Positions 6,147 to 14,665 of a DNA stretch of 29,467 bases are shown one piece after another. The first letter of the stretch is position 1; every line of letters starts with the position of its first letter. The notes under the pieces are model-generated. The model was not told the DNA's origin. It was given only the letters and a program-made list of their open reading frames with translations, and did not search any database. The stretch lies in assembly GCA_051870755.1 (NCBI GenBank), contig JBJECE010000033.1:1-29467 (forward strand), read 5' to 3'. The DNA comes from W0P28-013 sp051870755. Lineage in GTDB: Bacteria; Bacteroidota; Bacteroidia; Bacteroidales; Paludibacteraceae. The translations under genes were made by a program, and so were the position numbers.

Positions 6147-8957
6147 GTGGAAAATTTTATCGAAATACAAAATGCGCGCGTTCACAATCTGAAAGGCGTG
6201 AGCGTGCAGATTCCGCGCAATCGGTTGGTGGTCATCACCGGTTTGTCGGGGTCGGGCAAATCGTCGCTGGCGTTCGACACGCTCTATGCCGAAGGCCAAC
6301 GACGCTATGTGGAGAGTCTGTCGGCCTATGTGCGGCAGTTTTTGGGGCGGATGAACAAGCCGGAAGTCGATTTCATTCGGGGCATTCCGCCGGCCATCGC
6401 CATCGAACAAAAGGTCATCAGCAGCAATCCGCGCTCGACGGTGGGCACCACAACCGAAATTTACGAATATCTGAAACTGCTTTTTGCGCGCATCGGGCGT
6501 ACCTATTCGCCGGTGTCGGGCATCGAGGTGCGGCGCGATACGGTGGCCGATGTGGTCGATTTTATGGTCCATCTGCCCGAAGGAACGCCGGTCTATTTGT
6601 TGGCCGAGTGCCGCCCGCAGCCCGATCGTCCGCTGAGCCGACAACTCGAAACACTGATGCAACAAGGCTTTTCGCGGGTGGCGATAAAAAAACAATTTTA
6701 TCGCATATCGGAGGTGCTGGCCGATGCCGCGCTACTCAAATCCAAAAGTGTCAAATTGCTGATTGACCGCATCACGGCGCGAAACGACAAAGAGACGCAA
6801 AACCGCTTGGCCGATTCGGTGCAGACGGCATTCTACGAAGGAAATAACGCTTGCGAAGTGGCTTATGGCGATAGGGAAGATCTGTCCATTCGCAAATTTT
6901 CGCAGGCGTTCGAGGCCGACGGCATCGTGTTCGACGAACCGAACGAAAATATGTTCAGTTTCAACAATCCGGTGGGCGCTTGTCCGGTGTGCGAAGGCTT
7001 CGGCAAGGTGATGGGCATCGACCCCGATTTGGTGATTCCCGACAAATCGCTGTCGGTGTACGACGATGCCATTGTCTGCTGGCGCGGTTCGGTGATGAGC
7101 GAGTGGAAAAAACAGTTGATTGCCAATGCAGCGAAATTCGATTTCCCGATACATCGGCCTTACTGCGATTTGTCGGCAGCACAACAACGCCTGCTGTGGA
7201 CGGGCAATCAGTATTTTCAGGGACTGAACGCGTTTTTCGATTTTTTGCAAACGCAACAATATAAAATTCAGTATCGTGTGATGTTGGCGCGCTATCGGGG
7301 CAAAACCGTCTGTCCCGAGTGTGGCGGCACGCGGTTGCGCAAGGAGGCGCAGTATGTCAAAATAGCCGGCCGCAGCCTGACCGATTTGGTCGATTTGCCT
7401 ATCGATGAATTAAGCCGTTTTTTCGCCGATTTGCAGTTGAACGAACACGATGCACAAGTGGCTAAACGGTTGTTGGTCGAAATTCGCAGCCGGCTGACCT
7501 TTTTGCAGGATGTCGGGCTGGGTTATCTGACACTCAATCGCTTGTCGAACACATTGTCGGGAGGCGAGAGCCAGCGCATCAATCTGGCCACGTCGTTGGG
7601 CAGTGCATTGGTCGGGTCGCTCTACATTCTCGACGAACCGAGCATCGGGTTGCACGCACGCGACACCGCACGCCTGATAGCCGTGTTGCGCAAGTTGCAG
7701 GCGTTGGGCAATACGGTGGTCGTGGTCGAACACGACAGCGACATCATCCGCGAGGCCGATTATCTGATTGACATGGGGCCGCAAGCCGGTCGGCTGGGTG
7801 GCGAAGTGGTGTGGAGTGGTTGTGCTGCCGATGCCACCGATGCCGATTGCGAACGCTCTTACACGCTGAAATATCTGTTGGGCAAAGAGCAAATTCCGGT
7901 GCCGACGGCACGTCGCCGCTGGTCGAACTATATCGAAGTGAAGGGCGCCTGCGTGAACAATCTGCAAAATATTGATGTCCGTTTCCCGTTGCAAGTGATG
8001 ACGGTCGTAACCGGCGTGTCGGGCTCGGGCAAGTCGTCGCTGGTGCGCGATGTGCTTTACAATGCGCTGAAACGCCGCCTGAGCGACGAAGCCTCGCTGC
8101 CGGCAGTCGCCTGTTCGGCGGTCGAGGGCAGCCTGCATTTGCTGTCCGATGTGGAGTTTGTCAGCCAAAGCCCTATCGGCAAATCGACGCGCTCCAATCC
8201 GGTAACCTACATCAAAGCGTACGACGAGATTCGCAAACTTTTTGCCGAACAACCACTATCCAAACAGATGGGTTTCACGGCGGCCTATTTCTCGTTCAAC
8301 CAAGAGGGCGGGCGCTGCCCCGAATGTCAGGGCGAAGGCACGGTAACCGTACCGATGCAGTTTATGGCTGATTTGGTGTTGGAGTGCGAAGCCTGCCACG
8401 GACATCGTTTCAAATCGGATATTTTGGAAGTACGCTATCGCGGACAAAATATTTTTGATGTGCTCGAAATGACTGTCAATCAGGCCATTGAATTTTTTGC
8501 AGCGTCGGACGGCGCCATCGAACGTCGCATCGTCAAACGCTTGCTGCCCTTGCAAGCCGTCGGCATTGGTTACATCAAGCTCGGGCAGTCGTCGAGTACC
8601 TTGTCGGGCGGCGAAAACCAGCGTGTCAAATTGGCGGCGTTTTTAGCCAACGAACAACAGACGCCGATGATGTTCATCTTCGACGAACCGACAACCGGTT
8701 TGCACACACACGATGTGCGCACATTGCTGAAAGCCTTCGACGCGTTGTTGGCAAACGGCCATTCGGTGGTGGTCATCGAACACAATTTAGATGTTATCAA
8801 ATCGGCTGATTATGTGATAGATATAGGCCCCGAAGGCGGTAAAAACGGTGGCCGCATTGTGTGCGCCGGTACGCCCGAAGAGGTGGCCGCCTGCGATGCA
8901 TCGCACACGGGGCACTATCTGCGCACAACGCTTGTTGATGGTGGTGTGAGAAAATAA
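6147..8957 (+). CDS. uvrA: Excinuclease ABC subunit A
   Basis: UvrA is the damage-sensing dimeric ATPase of nucleotide excision repair and loads UvrB. The 936 residues fit the family. ATPase domain I has Walker A GLSGSGKSS (32-39), signature LSGGESQRINLA (near 470) and YILDEPSIG. Domain II has GVSGSGKSS (near 623), LSGGENQRVKLA (near 818) and FIFDEPTTG. Zinc-type cysteine pairs are seen in CPECGGTR, CPECQGEG and CEACHGHR. The first zinc module has only its second pair (CPVCEGFG); the position of the first pair reads FEADGIVFDEP without cysteines, as in many Bacteroidota UvrA. Translation starts at GTG 6147 behind AGAGGA (6140-6145), an unusually good ribosome site for this lineage. The region used for UvrB binding (about 115-250) is present, which argues against the shorter UvrA2 type. 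Confidence 0.95.
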   Translation: MENFIEIQNARVHNLKGVSVQIPRNRLVVITGLSGSGKSSLAFDTLYAEGQRRYVESLSAYVRQFLGRMNKPEVDFIRGIPPAIAIEQKVISSNPRSTVGTTTEIYEYLKLLFARIGRTYSPVSGIEVRRDTVADVVDFMVHLPEGTPVYLLAECRPQPDRPLSRQLETLMQQGFSRVAIKKQFYRISEVLADAALLKSKSVKLLIDRITARNDKETQNRLADSVQTAFYEGNNACEVAYGDREDLSIRKFSQAFEADGIVFDEPNENMFSFNNPVGACPVCEGFGKVMGIDPDLVIPDKSLSVYDDAIVCWRGSVMSEWKKQLIANAAKFDFPIHRPYCDLSAAQQRLLWTGNQYFQGLNAFFDFLQTQQYKIQYRVMLARYRGKTVCPECGGTRLRKEAQYVKIAGRSLTDLVDLPIDELSRFFADLQLNEHDAQVAKRLLVEIRSRLTFLQDVGLGYLTLNRLSNTLSGGESQRINLATSLGSALVGSLYILDEPSIGLHARDTARLIAVLRKLQALGNTVVVVEHDSDIIREADYLIDMGPQAGRLGGEVVWSGCAADATDADCERSYTLKYLLGKEQIPVPTARRRWSNYIEVKGACVNNLQNIDVRFPLQVMTVVTGVSGSGKSSLVRDVLYNALKRRLSDEASLPAVACSAVEGSLHLLSDVEFVSQSPIGKSTRSNPVTYIKAYDEIRKLFAEQPLSKQMGFTAAYFSFNQEGGRCPECQGEGTVTVPMQFMADLVLECEACHGHRFKSDILEVRYRGQNIFDVLEMTVNQAIEFFAASDGAIERRIVKRLLPLQAVGIGYIKLGQSSSTLSGGENQRVKLAAFLANEQQTPMMFIFDEPTTGLHTHDVRTLLKAFDALLANGHSVVVIEHNLDVIKSADYVIDIGPEGGKNGGRIVCAGTPEEVAACDASHTGHYLRTTLVDGGVRK

Positions 8958-8968
8958 CGTCAATATTT

Positions 8969-9000
8969 TTTGGAGTATTGTATATTTTTTTGTATTTTTG
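8969..9000 (+). promoter_or_regulatory. Promoter of the polysaccharide locus
   Basis: TTTG at 8969-8972 and TATTTTTG at 8993-9000, 20 nt apart, fit the -33/-7 consensus. It lies just beyond the uvrA stop and implies a start near 9006. That rules out the TTG at 8978 as a start codon for the next gene. Confidence 0.6.
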
Positions 9001-9037
9001 CAAGTTCAAAAAATACATGTTTGATTTATGTGAGGTT

Positions 9038-11005
9038 ATGAAAAAATCGCAAATCGTAGAAAGTGATATTTTTTCGCATTTTATATCACTTGGTTATCTG
9101 CCGCGTTGGATAGTACTGATACTTGATGTTTTGCTGTGTGTGTGCGCGTTGTGGGTGGCATCGGCGCTGGTTATGGGCGTGTATGTTAATCCGCCGCATT
9201 TCGAATCGTTGTGGCCGCTGTGGGCGGTCTATCTGTTGGTGGTGTGCGTGTGCGTGGCTACCTTTTGGATGTTTCACACCTATTCGGGCATTTTGCGCTA
9301 TTCCAATTTTGTGGATATCGTTAAAGTGATGTGCGCTGTGTTGTCGCAGTTTGTGCTACTATTTTGCGTGAACGAGGTGTGTAACGCCGTAAGCGGCAGG
9401 CTGCTGTTCATGCGTTGGACGCTGGTCTTTTATGCCATTATCGCATTTTTGCTGTTGCTGCTGTTGCGCATGTCGGTCAAAGTGGTGTTCGACTATTTGG
9501 TAACACACAACGGTCAGATGAAACCGGTGGCGGTGTATGGCACCAAGTCGGCCGGCATCGGCATCGCCAAAATGATACGCTCGTCGGATAATCTGAAATT
9601 CCGGCTGGCGGCTTTCCTCGATGATGTTTCCGATGTCAATAATAAAAATATTTTCGGCGTGCAAGTGGTATCGACACGCAATGCCGACAAATTGTTGCAC
9701 TTTTTGGCGAAACGCAAAATACGCACTGTCATCGTATCGCCTATCAAACTGAAAGAAATCGACCCGGAAACCGATCTCGATATTTTCATCGAAAACAATA
9801 TCGAAGTGCTGACGGTGCCATCGATGAACCAATGGCACGAAAATGCGCCGCTGCCGACATCGCTGCGCCCCGACTTCAAAAATTTGCAGATAGAAGACCT
9901 GCTCGAACGACCGACAATCGAGATTGAAAAGTCGCACATCGTGTCGCAACTGCAAGGCAAAGTGGTGATGATAACCGGCGCCGCCGGATCGATCGGCTCC
10001 GAAATTGTGCGCCAACTGACCAATTACAAACCGAAACTGCTTGTGCTGTACGACAATGCCGAAACGCCGCTCCATAATCTGCGTTTGGAGTTGGAGGAAC
10101 GCAAAACGCATTGCCCGTATGTGCTGTGCATCGGCGATATGCGCAATCGGGCGCGCCTCGAAAATGTCATTACAACCTATCGCCCGAACATTATTTACCA
10201 TGCGGCTGCCTACAAGCACGTGCCGATGATGGAAGATGCTCCGAGCGAATGCGTCATGGCCAATGTGATGGGTACGCGCTATATAGCCGATTTGGCCGTG
10301 GCCAACGGTGTCGAAACGTTTGTGATGGTATCGACCGACAAGGCTGTCAATCCCACCAACGTGATGGGCGCCTCGAAACGCATTGCCGAAATCTATGTGC
10401 AATCGCTGTTCCGTAAAATGGCGCAGTCCAATGCCTCGACTACCAAATTCATTACCACGCGCTTTGGCAATGTGCTGGGGTCCAATGGGTCGGTCATCCC
10501 GCTTTTCCGCCATCAGATAGAAAAGGGTGGCCCTGTAACCGTTACGCACCCCGACATCATCCGTTACTTTATGACCATACCGGAGGCATGTCAGTTGGTG
10601 CTGGAAGCCGGATCGATGGGCACCGGCGGCGAAATATTCATTTTCGACATGGGACGACCGGTCAAAATAGTCGATTTGGCACGCAAAATGATTCGCTTGG
10701 CGGGCTACCGACCCGAAATAGACATTCCGATTACATACACAGGCTTGCGCCCCGGCGAAAAACTCTACGAGGAGTTGCTGAATGTGAAAGAGATGACACA
10801 GCCGACATACAACGAAAAAATATTGATTGCCACCGTGCGCGAATACAATTTCGACGAAATTGTACACGAAATTGATTCGTTAATCGAATACGCACGCTTG
10901 TACAAGAGTTATTTGGTGGTGTCGCAGATGAAACGTATCGTGCCGGAATTTGTCAGCAAAAATTCGCAATTTGAACGTCTCGACATCGAGCAGAACAAAC
11001 AATGA
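9038..11005 (+). CDS. Membrane-bound nucleotide-sugar 4,6-dehydratase (WbpM/CapD type)
   Basis: With 655 residues from this start, it has four N-terminal membrane helices (about residues 18-150), a first Rossmann-like domain, and a C-terminal short-chain dehydrogenase domain. That domain carries the NAD motif ITGAAGSIGSE (near 313) and the catalytic stretch STDKAVNPTNVMGASK (near 431). In WbpM-type enzymes the usual Tyr of YxxxK is Met, as here (MGASK). The expected reaction is UDP-GlcNAc to UDP-2-acetamido-2,6-dideoxy-4-hexulose, a precursor of QuiNAc or FucNAc. The start is chosen because the promoter's -7 box ends at 9000 and GTGAGG precedes the ATG at 9038; an in-frame ATG at 9017 is the alternative. 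The stop overlaps the next ATG (ATGA). First gene of the polysaccharide operon. Confidence 0.88.
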   Translation: MKKSQIVESDIFSHFISLGYLPRWIVLILDVLLCVCALWVASALVMGVYVNPPHFESLWPLWAVYLLVVCVCVATFWMFHTYSGILRYSNFVDIVKVMCAVLSQFVLLFCVNEVCNAVSGRLLFMRWTLVFYAIIAFLLLLLLRMSVKVVFDYLVTHNGQMKPVAVYGTKSAGIGIAKMIRSSDNLKFRLAAFLDDVSDVNNKNIFGVQVVSTRNADKLLHFLAKRKIRTVIVSPIKLKEIDPETDLDIFIENNIEVLTVPSMNQWHENAPLPTSLRPDFKNLQIEDLLERPTIEIEKSHIVSQLQGKVVMITGAAGSIGSEIVRQLTNYKPKLLVLYDNAETPLHNLRLELEERKTHCPYVLCIGDMRNRARLENVITTYRPNIIYHAAAYKHVPMMEDAPSECVMANVMGTRYIADLAVANGVETFVMVSTDKAVNPTNVMGASKRIAEIYVQSLFRKMAQSNASTTKFITTRFGNVLGSNGSVIPLFRHQIEKGGPVTVTHPDIIRYFMTIPEACQLVLEAGSMGTGGEIFIFDMGRPVKIVDLARKMIRLAGYRPEIDIPITYTGLRPGEKLYEELLNVKEMTQPTYNEKILIATVREYNFDEIVHEIDSLIEYARLYKSYLVVSQMKRIVPEFVSKNSQFERLDIEQNKQ

Positions 11006-12117
11006 CCGTTATTTTGCAGTTTTTATATGGCCATCCGTACCTGTTCGCCTTGCTAACGGCGGCGCTGGGCGCAGCGTTTATGCCCACGGTGATACATGTG
11101 GCCAAAGAGAAAAAATTTGTTGTCAAACCCAACAAACGGACGTCGCATGTGGGTTTGGTGCCGGCGGTTGGCGGATTGGATATTTTTATATCTTTTCTTA
11201 TATTTTTTGTTATTTTTGCATTTAATCATTTGCCGCAGTCGCACTATTTGCTGGTTGGTGTTACGCTGATATTGATTACCGGTTTTATCGATGATTTGAT
11301 CGACTTGACAGTCGGTGGCAAATTGTTTGGCGAACTTTTGGCCGGCATTTTTCTGATAGTGTTGGCCGATGTGCGCATGCCGAGTCTGTTTGGCATGTTC
11401 GGCATTGGCGAGTTGCCGTTGGTGTGGAGTTATGTTTGCTCGTTGGCCACATTCATTGTCATTACGAATGCGCTCAACCTGATAGACGGCGTCGATGGGC
11501 TGGCGTCGGGGTTGGGCATGCTCTATTGTTGCGTGTTTGCCCTCTATTTTCAGCAGGTGGGCGAACCCGAAACGGCGATGTTGTGTTACGCCTTGTTGGG
11601 CGCATTGGCGGTTTTCTTTTGTTACAATGTGTTTGGCGGTACGCGTCGCAAAATATTCATGGGCGATTCCGGCTCGTTGTTGCTGGGCTTTATGGTGTCG
11701 TGGTTTGTCTTTCGGTTTATGCAGATAAATGCCTTGCCCGATACGCCTGCGGCATGGCGTTGGCAGGCGACTCCGGCCGTGGCCTTTTGTATTTTGTTCG
11801 TGCCGCTGTTCGACACGCTGCGTGTGATGCTGACGCGCATCAAGAAACAGAAATCGCCATTTTCGGCCGATCGCAATCACATTCATCATTTGCTCTTGCG
11901 CTTGGGGCTGCAACATCGTCAGGTAACGGGTGTGTTGTTTGGCGTGTCGCTGCTGTTTGTGGCGTTGGCCTATGTCGGCCGCTGCTGGCGCAACGAGTGG
12001 CTGTTGCTGGCGGCATTTGCCTTGGGCACCGCCTTGATATTGGTAGTGTGGCGTTTGGTGGATAGGAAAAATCGACAAGAGAATCAATCGACAACAAAAC
12101 AAAAAACGATACAATGA
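11002..12117 (+). CDS. WecA/MraY-like undecaprenyl-phosphate sugar-1-phosphate transferase
   Basis: A 371-residue integral membrane protein with about ten or eleven hydrophobic helices. Conserved motifs of the polyprenyl-phosphate HexNAc-1-phosphate transferase family are all present: FIDDLIDL (Asp pair), NALNLIDGVDGLASGLG, FMGDSGSLLLGF and RNHIHHLLLRLG. It should transfer a HexNAc-1-phosphate (GlcNAc or a 6-deoxy derivative) from UDP to undecaprenyl phosphate on the cytoplasmic face, the initiating step for the repeat unit. It overlaps the dehydratase stop and its own TGA overlaps the ugd ATG, so translation is likely coupled. The sugar specificity cannot be read from the sequence; the neighbouring dehydratase makes a 6-deoxy-HexNAc plausible. 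Confidence 0.9.
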   Translation: MTVILQFLYGHPYLFALLTAALGAAFMPTVIHVAKEKKFVVKPNKRTSHVGLVPAVGGLDIFISFLIFFVIFAFNHLPQSHYLLVGVTLILITGFIDDLIDLTVGGKLFGELLAGIFLIVLADVRMPSLFGMFGIGELPLVWSYVCSLATFIVITNALNLIDGVDGLASGLGMLYCCVFALYFQQVGEPETAMLCYALLGALAVFFCYNVFGGTRRKIFMGDSGSLLLGFMVSWFVFRFMQINALPDTPAAWRWQATPAVAFCILFVPLFDTLRVMLTRIKKQKSPFSADRNHIHHLLLRLGLQHRQVTGVLFGVSLLFVALAYVGRCWRNEWLLLAAFALGTALILVVWRLVDRKNRQENQSTTKQKTIQ

Positions 12118-13355
12118 TGACGATAGCTGTAGCAGGAACCGGATATGTGGGCTTGTCGATAGCAACGCTATTGGCGCAATATAATAGGGTGTTGGCCGTA
12201 GATGTCGTGCCCGAAAAAGTTGAACTTATCAATCGGCATCGGTCGCCGATTCAGGACGAATATATCGAACGCTATCTGGCCGAAAAAGACCTCAACCTGA
12301 CCGCTACACTCGATGCCGAAGCCGCCTACAGGCAAGCCGAGTTTGTAGTGATAGCCACCCCGACGAATTACGACAGCCGTCGCAACTATTTCGATACATC
12401 GGCTGTCGAAGCGGTCATCGCACTGGTGCTGCAATGCAATCCGCAGGCCGTGATGGTCATCAAATCGACTGTACCTGTGGGCTATACCGAGAGCGTGCGA
12501 CGTAAATTCGGCACGAACAACATACTGTTTGCTCCGGAATTTTTGCGCGAGAGTAAAGCACTGTACGACAATTTATATCCGAGTCGCATTATCGTCGGCA
12601 CCGACTTGGCCGATGGCGCGCTCACCACGGCGGCACACCGTTTTGCCGATTTGCTGAAACAAGGCGCTTTGAAACGCGACGTCGAAACATTGTTCATGGG
12701 GTTCACCGAGGCCGAAGCGGTGAAGTTGTTTGCAAACACCTATTTGGCGTTGCGTGTCAGTTATTTCAACGAATTGGATACATACGCCGAAATGAAAGGT
12801 CTTGATACACAATCGATTATCAAGGGTGTTTGCCTCGATCCGCGCATTGGCGACTACTATAACAATCCCTCGTTCGGCTATGGCGGATATTGTTTGCCGA
12901 AAGATACCAAGCAGTTGTTGGCCAACTATCGTGATGTGCCGGAAAATTTGATAGAAGCCATTGTCGAAAGTAACCGCACGCGCAAAGATTTTATTGCCGA
13001 TCGCGTGTTGGCTAAAGCCGGCTATTACGACTATTACAATCACGGCGACTACAATGTTGGCGATGAAAAAACGTGTGTCATCGGTGTCTATCGTTTGACG
13101 ATGAAAAGTAATTCCGACAATTTTCGTCAGTCGAGCATACAGGGCATTATGAAACGTATCAAAGCGAAAGGCGCTCAGGTTATTATTTACGAGCCTACGC
13201 TCGACGATGGCACGACCTTTTTTGGCAGTTTGGTAATGAATGATTTAGCACAATTTAAGGCGCGCAGTCAGGCCATCATCGCCAACCGTTACGACGACTG
13301 CCTTGACGATGTGAGAGATAAAGTTTATACTAGAGATATTTTCAGAAAAGATTAA
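12114..13355 (+). CDS. ugd: UDP-glucose 6-dehydrogenase
   Basis: A 413-residue enzyme converting UDP-glucose to UDP-glucuronate with two NAD. The N-terminal dinucleotide motif is AGTGYVGLS. FAPEFLRESKALYDNLYPSR is typical of the family, and the catalytic Cys is in FGYGGYCLPKDTKQL (Cys near residue 260). The C-terminal UDP-binding domain contains GVYRLTMKSNSDNFRQSS. I prefer UDP-glucose over UDP-HexNAc as substrate because of the FLRES and YGGYCLPKD forms. Two adjacent ATG codons (12114, 12117) could both start it; the first overlaps the upstream stop. The next dehydrogenase begins 5 nt after the stop. Confidence 0.9.
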   Translation: MMTIAVAGTGYVGLSIATLLAQYNRVLAVDVVPEKVELINRHRSPIQDEYIERYLAEKDLNLTATLDAEAAYRQAEFVVIATPTNYDSRRNYFDTSAVEAVIALVLQCNPQAVMVIKSTVPVGYTESVRRKFGTNNILFAPEFLRESKALYDNLYPSRIIVGTDLADGALTTAAHRFADLLKQGALKRDVETLFMGFTEAEAVKLFANTYLALRVSYFNELDTYAEMKGLDTQSIIKGVCLDPRIGDYYNNPSFGYGGYCLPKDTKQLLANYRDVPENLIEAIVESNRTRKDFIADRVLAKAGYYDYYNHGDYNVGDEKTCVIGVYRLTMKSNSDNFRQSSIQGIMKRIKAKGAQVIIYEPTLDDGTTFFGSLVMNDLAQFKARSQAIIANRYDDCLDDVRDKVYTRDIFRKD

Positions 13356-13360
13356 CAAAA

Positions 13361-14653
13361 ATGAGTAACGAACGCAATATTGCTGTTATCGGATTGGGCT
13401 ATGTGGGATTACCCTTGGCCATCGAATTTGGCAAGAAGTATCGCGTCATCGGTTTTGATGTGAACAGCCGGCGTGTGGCCGAACTCGAACGCGGCGAAGA
13501 CCATACACTCGAGGCCGACTTGGTTGGTATGCGCCAAGCGGTGGAATTGTATAAAGCAACGCAACGACAAGGCTTGTCGTTTTCGTGCGATGTGAACGAT
13601 TTGCAGCAGGCAAATGTTTTTATCGTAACCGTGCCAACTCCCATCGATCGGTTCAATAATCCCGATTTGACGCCATTGCTGAACGCTTCAGCGATGATTG
13701 GTAAGGCGCTGAAAAAGAACGATATAGTTATCTACGAATCGACAGTTTATCCCGGCTGCACCGAAGAGGACTGTGTGCCGGTGTTGGAACAAACATCCGG
13801 TTTGGTGTTCAATCGCGATTTCTTTTGCGGTTATTCGCCCGAGCGTATCAATCCCGGCGACAAGGTCAATACATTGACCAAGATCAAGAAAATTACGTCC
13901 GGTTCCACGCCAGCCACGGCTGATATTGTCGATGCGTTGTACAATTCGATACTCGAAAACGGAACGCATCGCGCACCCAACATCAAAGTGGCCGAGGCTG
14001 CCAAAGCCGTCGAAAACTCGCAGCGCGATGTAAACATCTCGTTTATGAATGAGTTGGCACTGATTTGCGATCGGGTCGGTATCGATACGAACGATGTGAT
14101 AGAGGCCGCCGGCACGAAGTGGAACTTTCTGAAATATCGTCCAGGGTTGGTGGGTGGACATTGTATCAGCGTCGATCCGTACTATTTGGCGCATAAGGCT
14201 AAAGCATTGGGCTACAATCCCGAAGTGATTTTGTCGGGGCGTCGGGTCAATAACAGCATCGCCAAATTCATAGCTGACAAAACCTTGAAGTTGATGATTC
14301 AGAAAGATCATAAGATAAAGAATGCCAATGTGTTGATGTTGGGCGTTACATTCAAAGAAAATTGTCCGGATTGTCGGAATACCAAAGTGGTGGATATAGC
14401 CACTGAATTGGAAGAATTTGGTTGCCGAGTCGATATTTATGACCCATGGGCTGATGCTGCACTTGTAAAACGTGAATATGGCAAAGAGGTGATAGCCGCA
14501 GTCGATCCGGCCAAACATTACGAAGCCGTGATTGCCTGTGTGGCGCACGAACAGTTTAAGACATTCGATTTTGCCAAATACAGAGCACAAAATGCGGTGA
14601 TTTTCGATGTCAAAAATTTTGTGGACAGAACATTGGTAGATGCACGACTATAA
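13361..14653 (+). CDS. UDP-N-acetylhexosamine 6-dehydrogenase (WbpA/TviB-like)
   Basis: A second nucleotide-sugar dehydrogenase of 430 residues, clearly different from ugd. Motifs are GLGYVGLPLAIEFGK at the N-terminus, TVPTPIDRFNNPDLTPL, ESTVYPGCTEEDCVPVLE, GYSPERINPGD, and the active site GGHCISVDPYYLAHKA (Cys near residue 268). GVTFKENCPDCRNTKV is in the C-terminal domain. These are the forms seen in enzymes oxidising UDP-GlcNAc or UDP-GalNAc to the uronic acids (WbpA, TviB). A UDP-ManNAc (WecC-like) substrate is less likely but not excluded. It is the last gene of the GC-richer part of the locus. Confidence 0.88.
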   Translation: MSNERNIAVIGLGYVGLPLAIEFGKKYRVIGFDVNSRRVAELERGEDHTLEADLVGMRQAVELYKATQRQGLSFSCDVNDLQQANVFIVTVPTPIDRFNNPDLTPLLNASAMIGKALKKNDIVIYESTVYPGCTEEDCVPVLEQTSGLVFNRDFFCGYSPERINPGDKVNTLTKIKKITSGSTPATADIVDALYNSILENGTHRAPNIKVAEAAKAVENSQRDVNISFMNELALICDRVGIDTNDVIEAAGTKWNFLKYRPGLVGGHCISVDPYYLAHKAKALGYNPEVILSGRRVNNSIAKFIADKTLKLMIQKDHKIKNANVLMLGVTFKENCPDCRNTKVVDIATELEEFGCRVDIYDPWADAALVKREYGKEVIAAVDPAKHYEAVIACVAHEQFKTFDFAKYRAQNAVIFDVKNFVDRTLVDARL

Positions 14654-14665
14654 AGAATAAATTTC

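Noticed and set aside
8978..9037. TTG start for the dehydratase gene
   Set aside because: The -7 promoter box lies at 8993-9000, downstream of that codon, so it would not be in the transcript.
9359..10867. A 502-codon open frame on minus
   Set aside because: Shadow of the WbpM-type dehydratase; rich in His, Phe and Gln without any motif.
11053..12165. A 370-codon open frame on minus
   Set aside because: Shadow of the WecA-like transferase, Gln/His/Arg-rich and motif-free.
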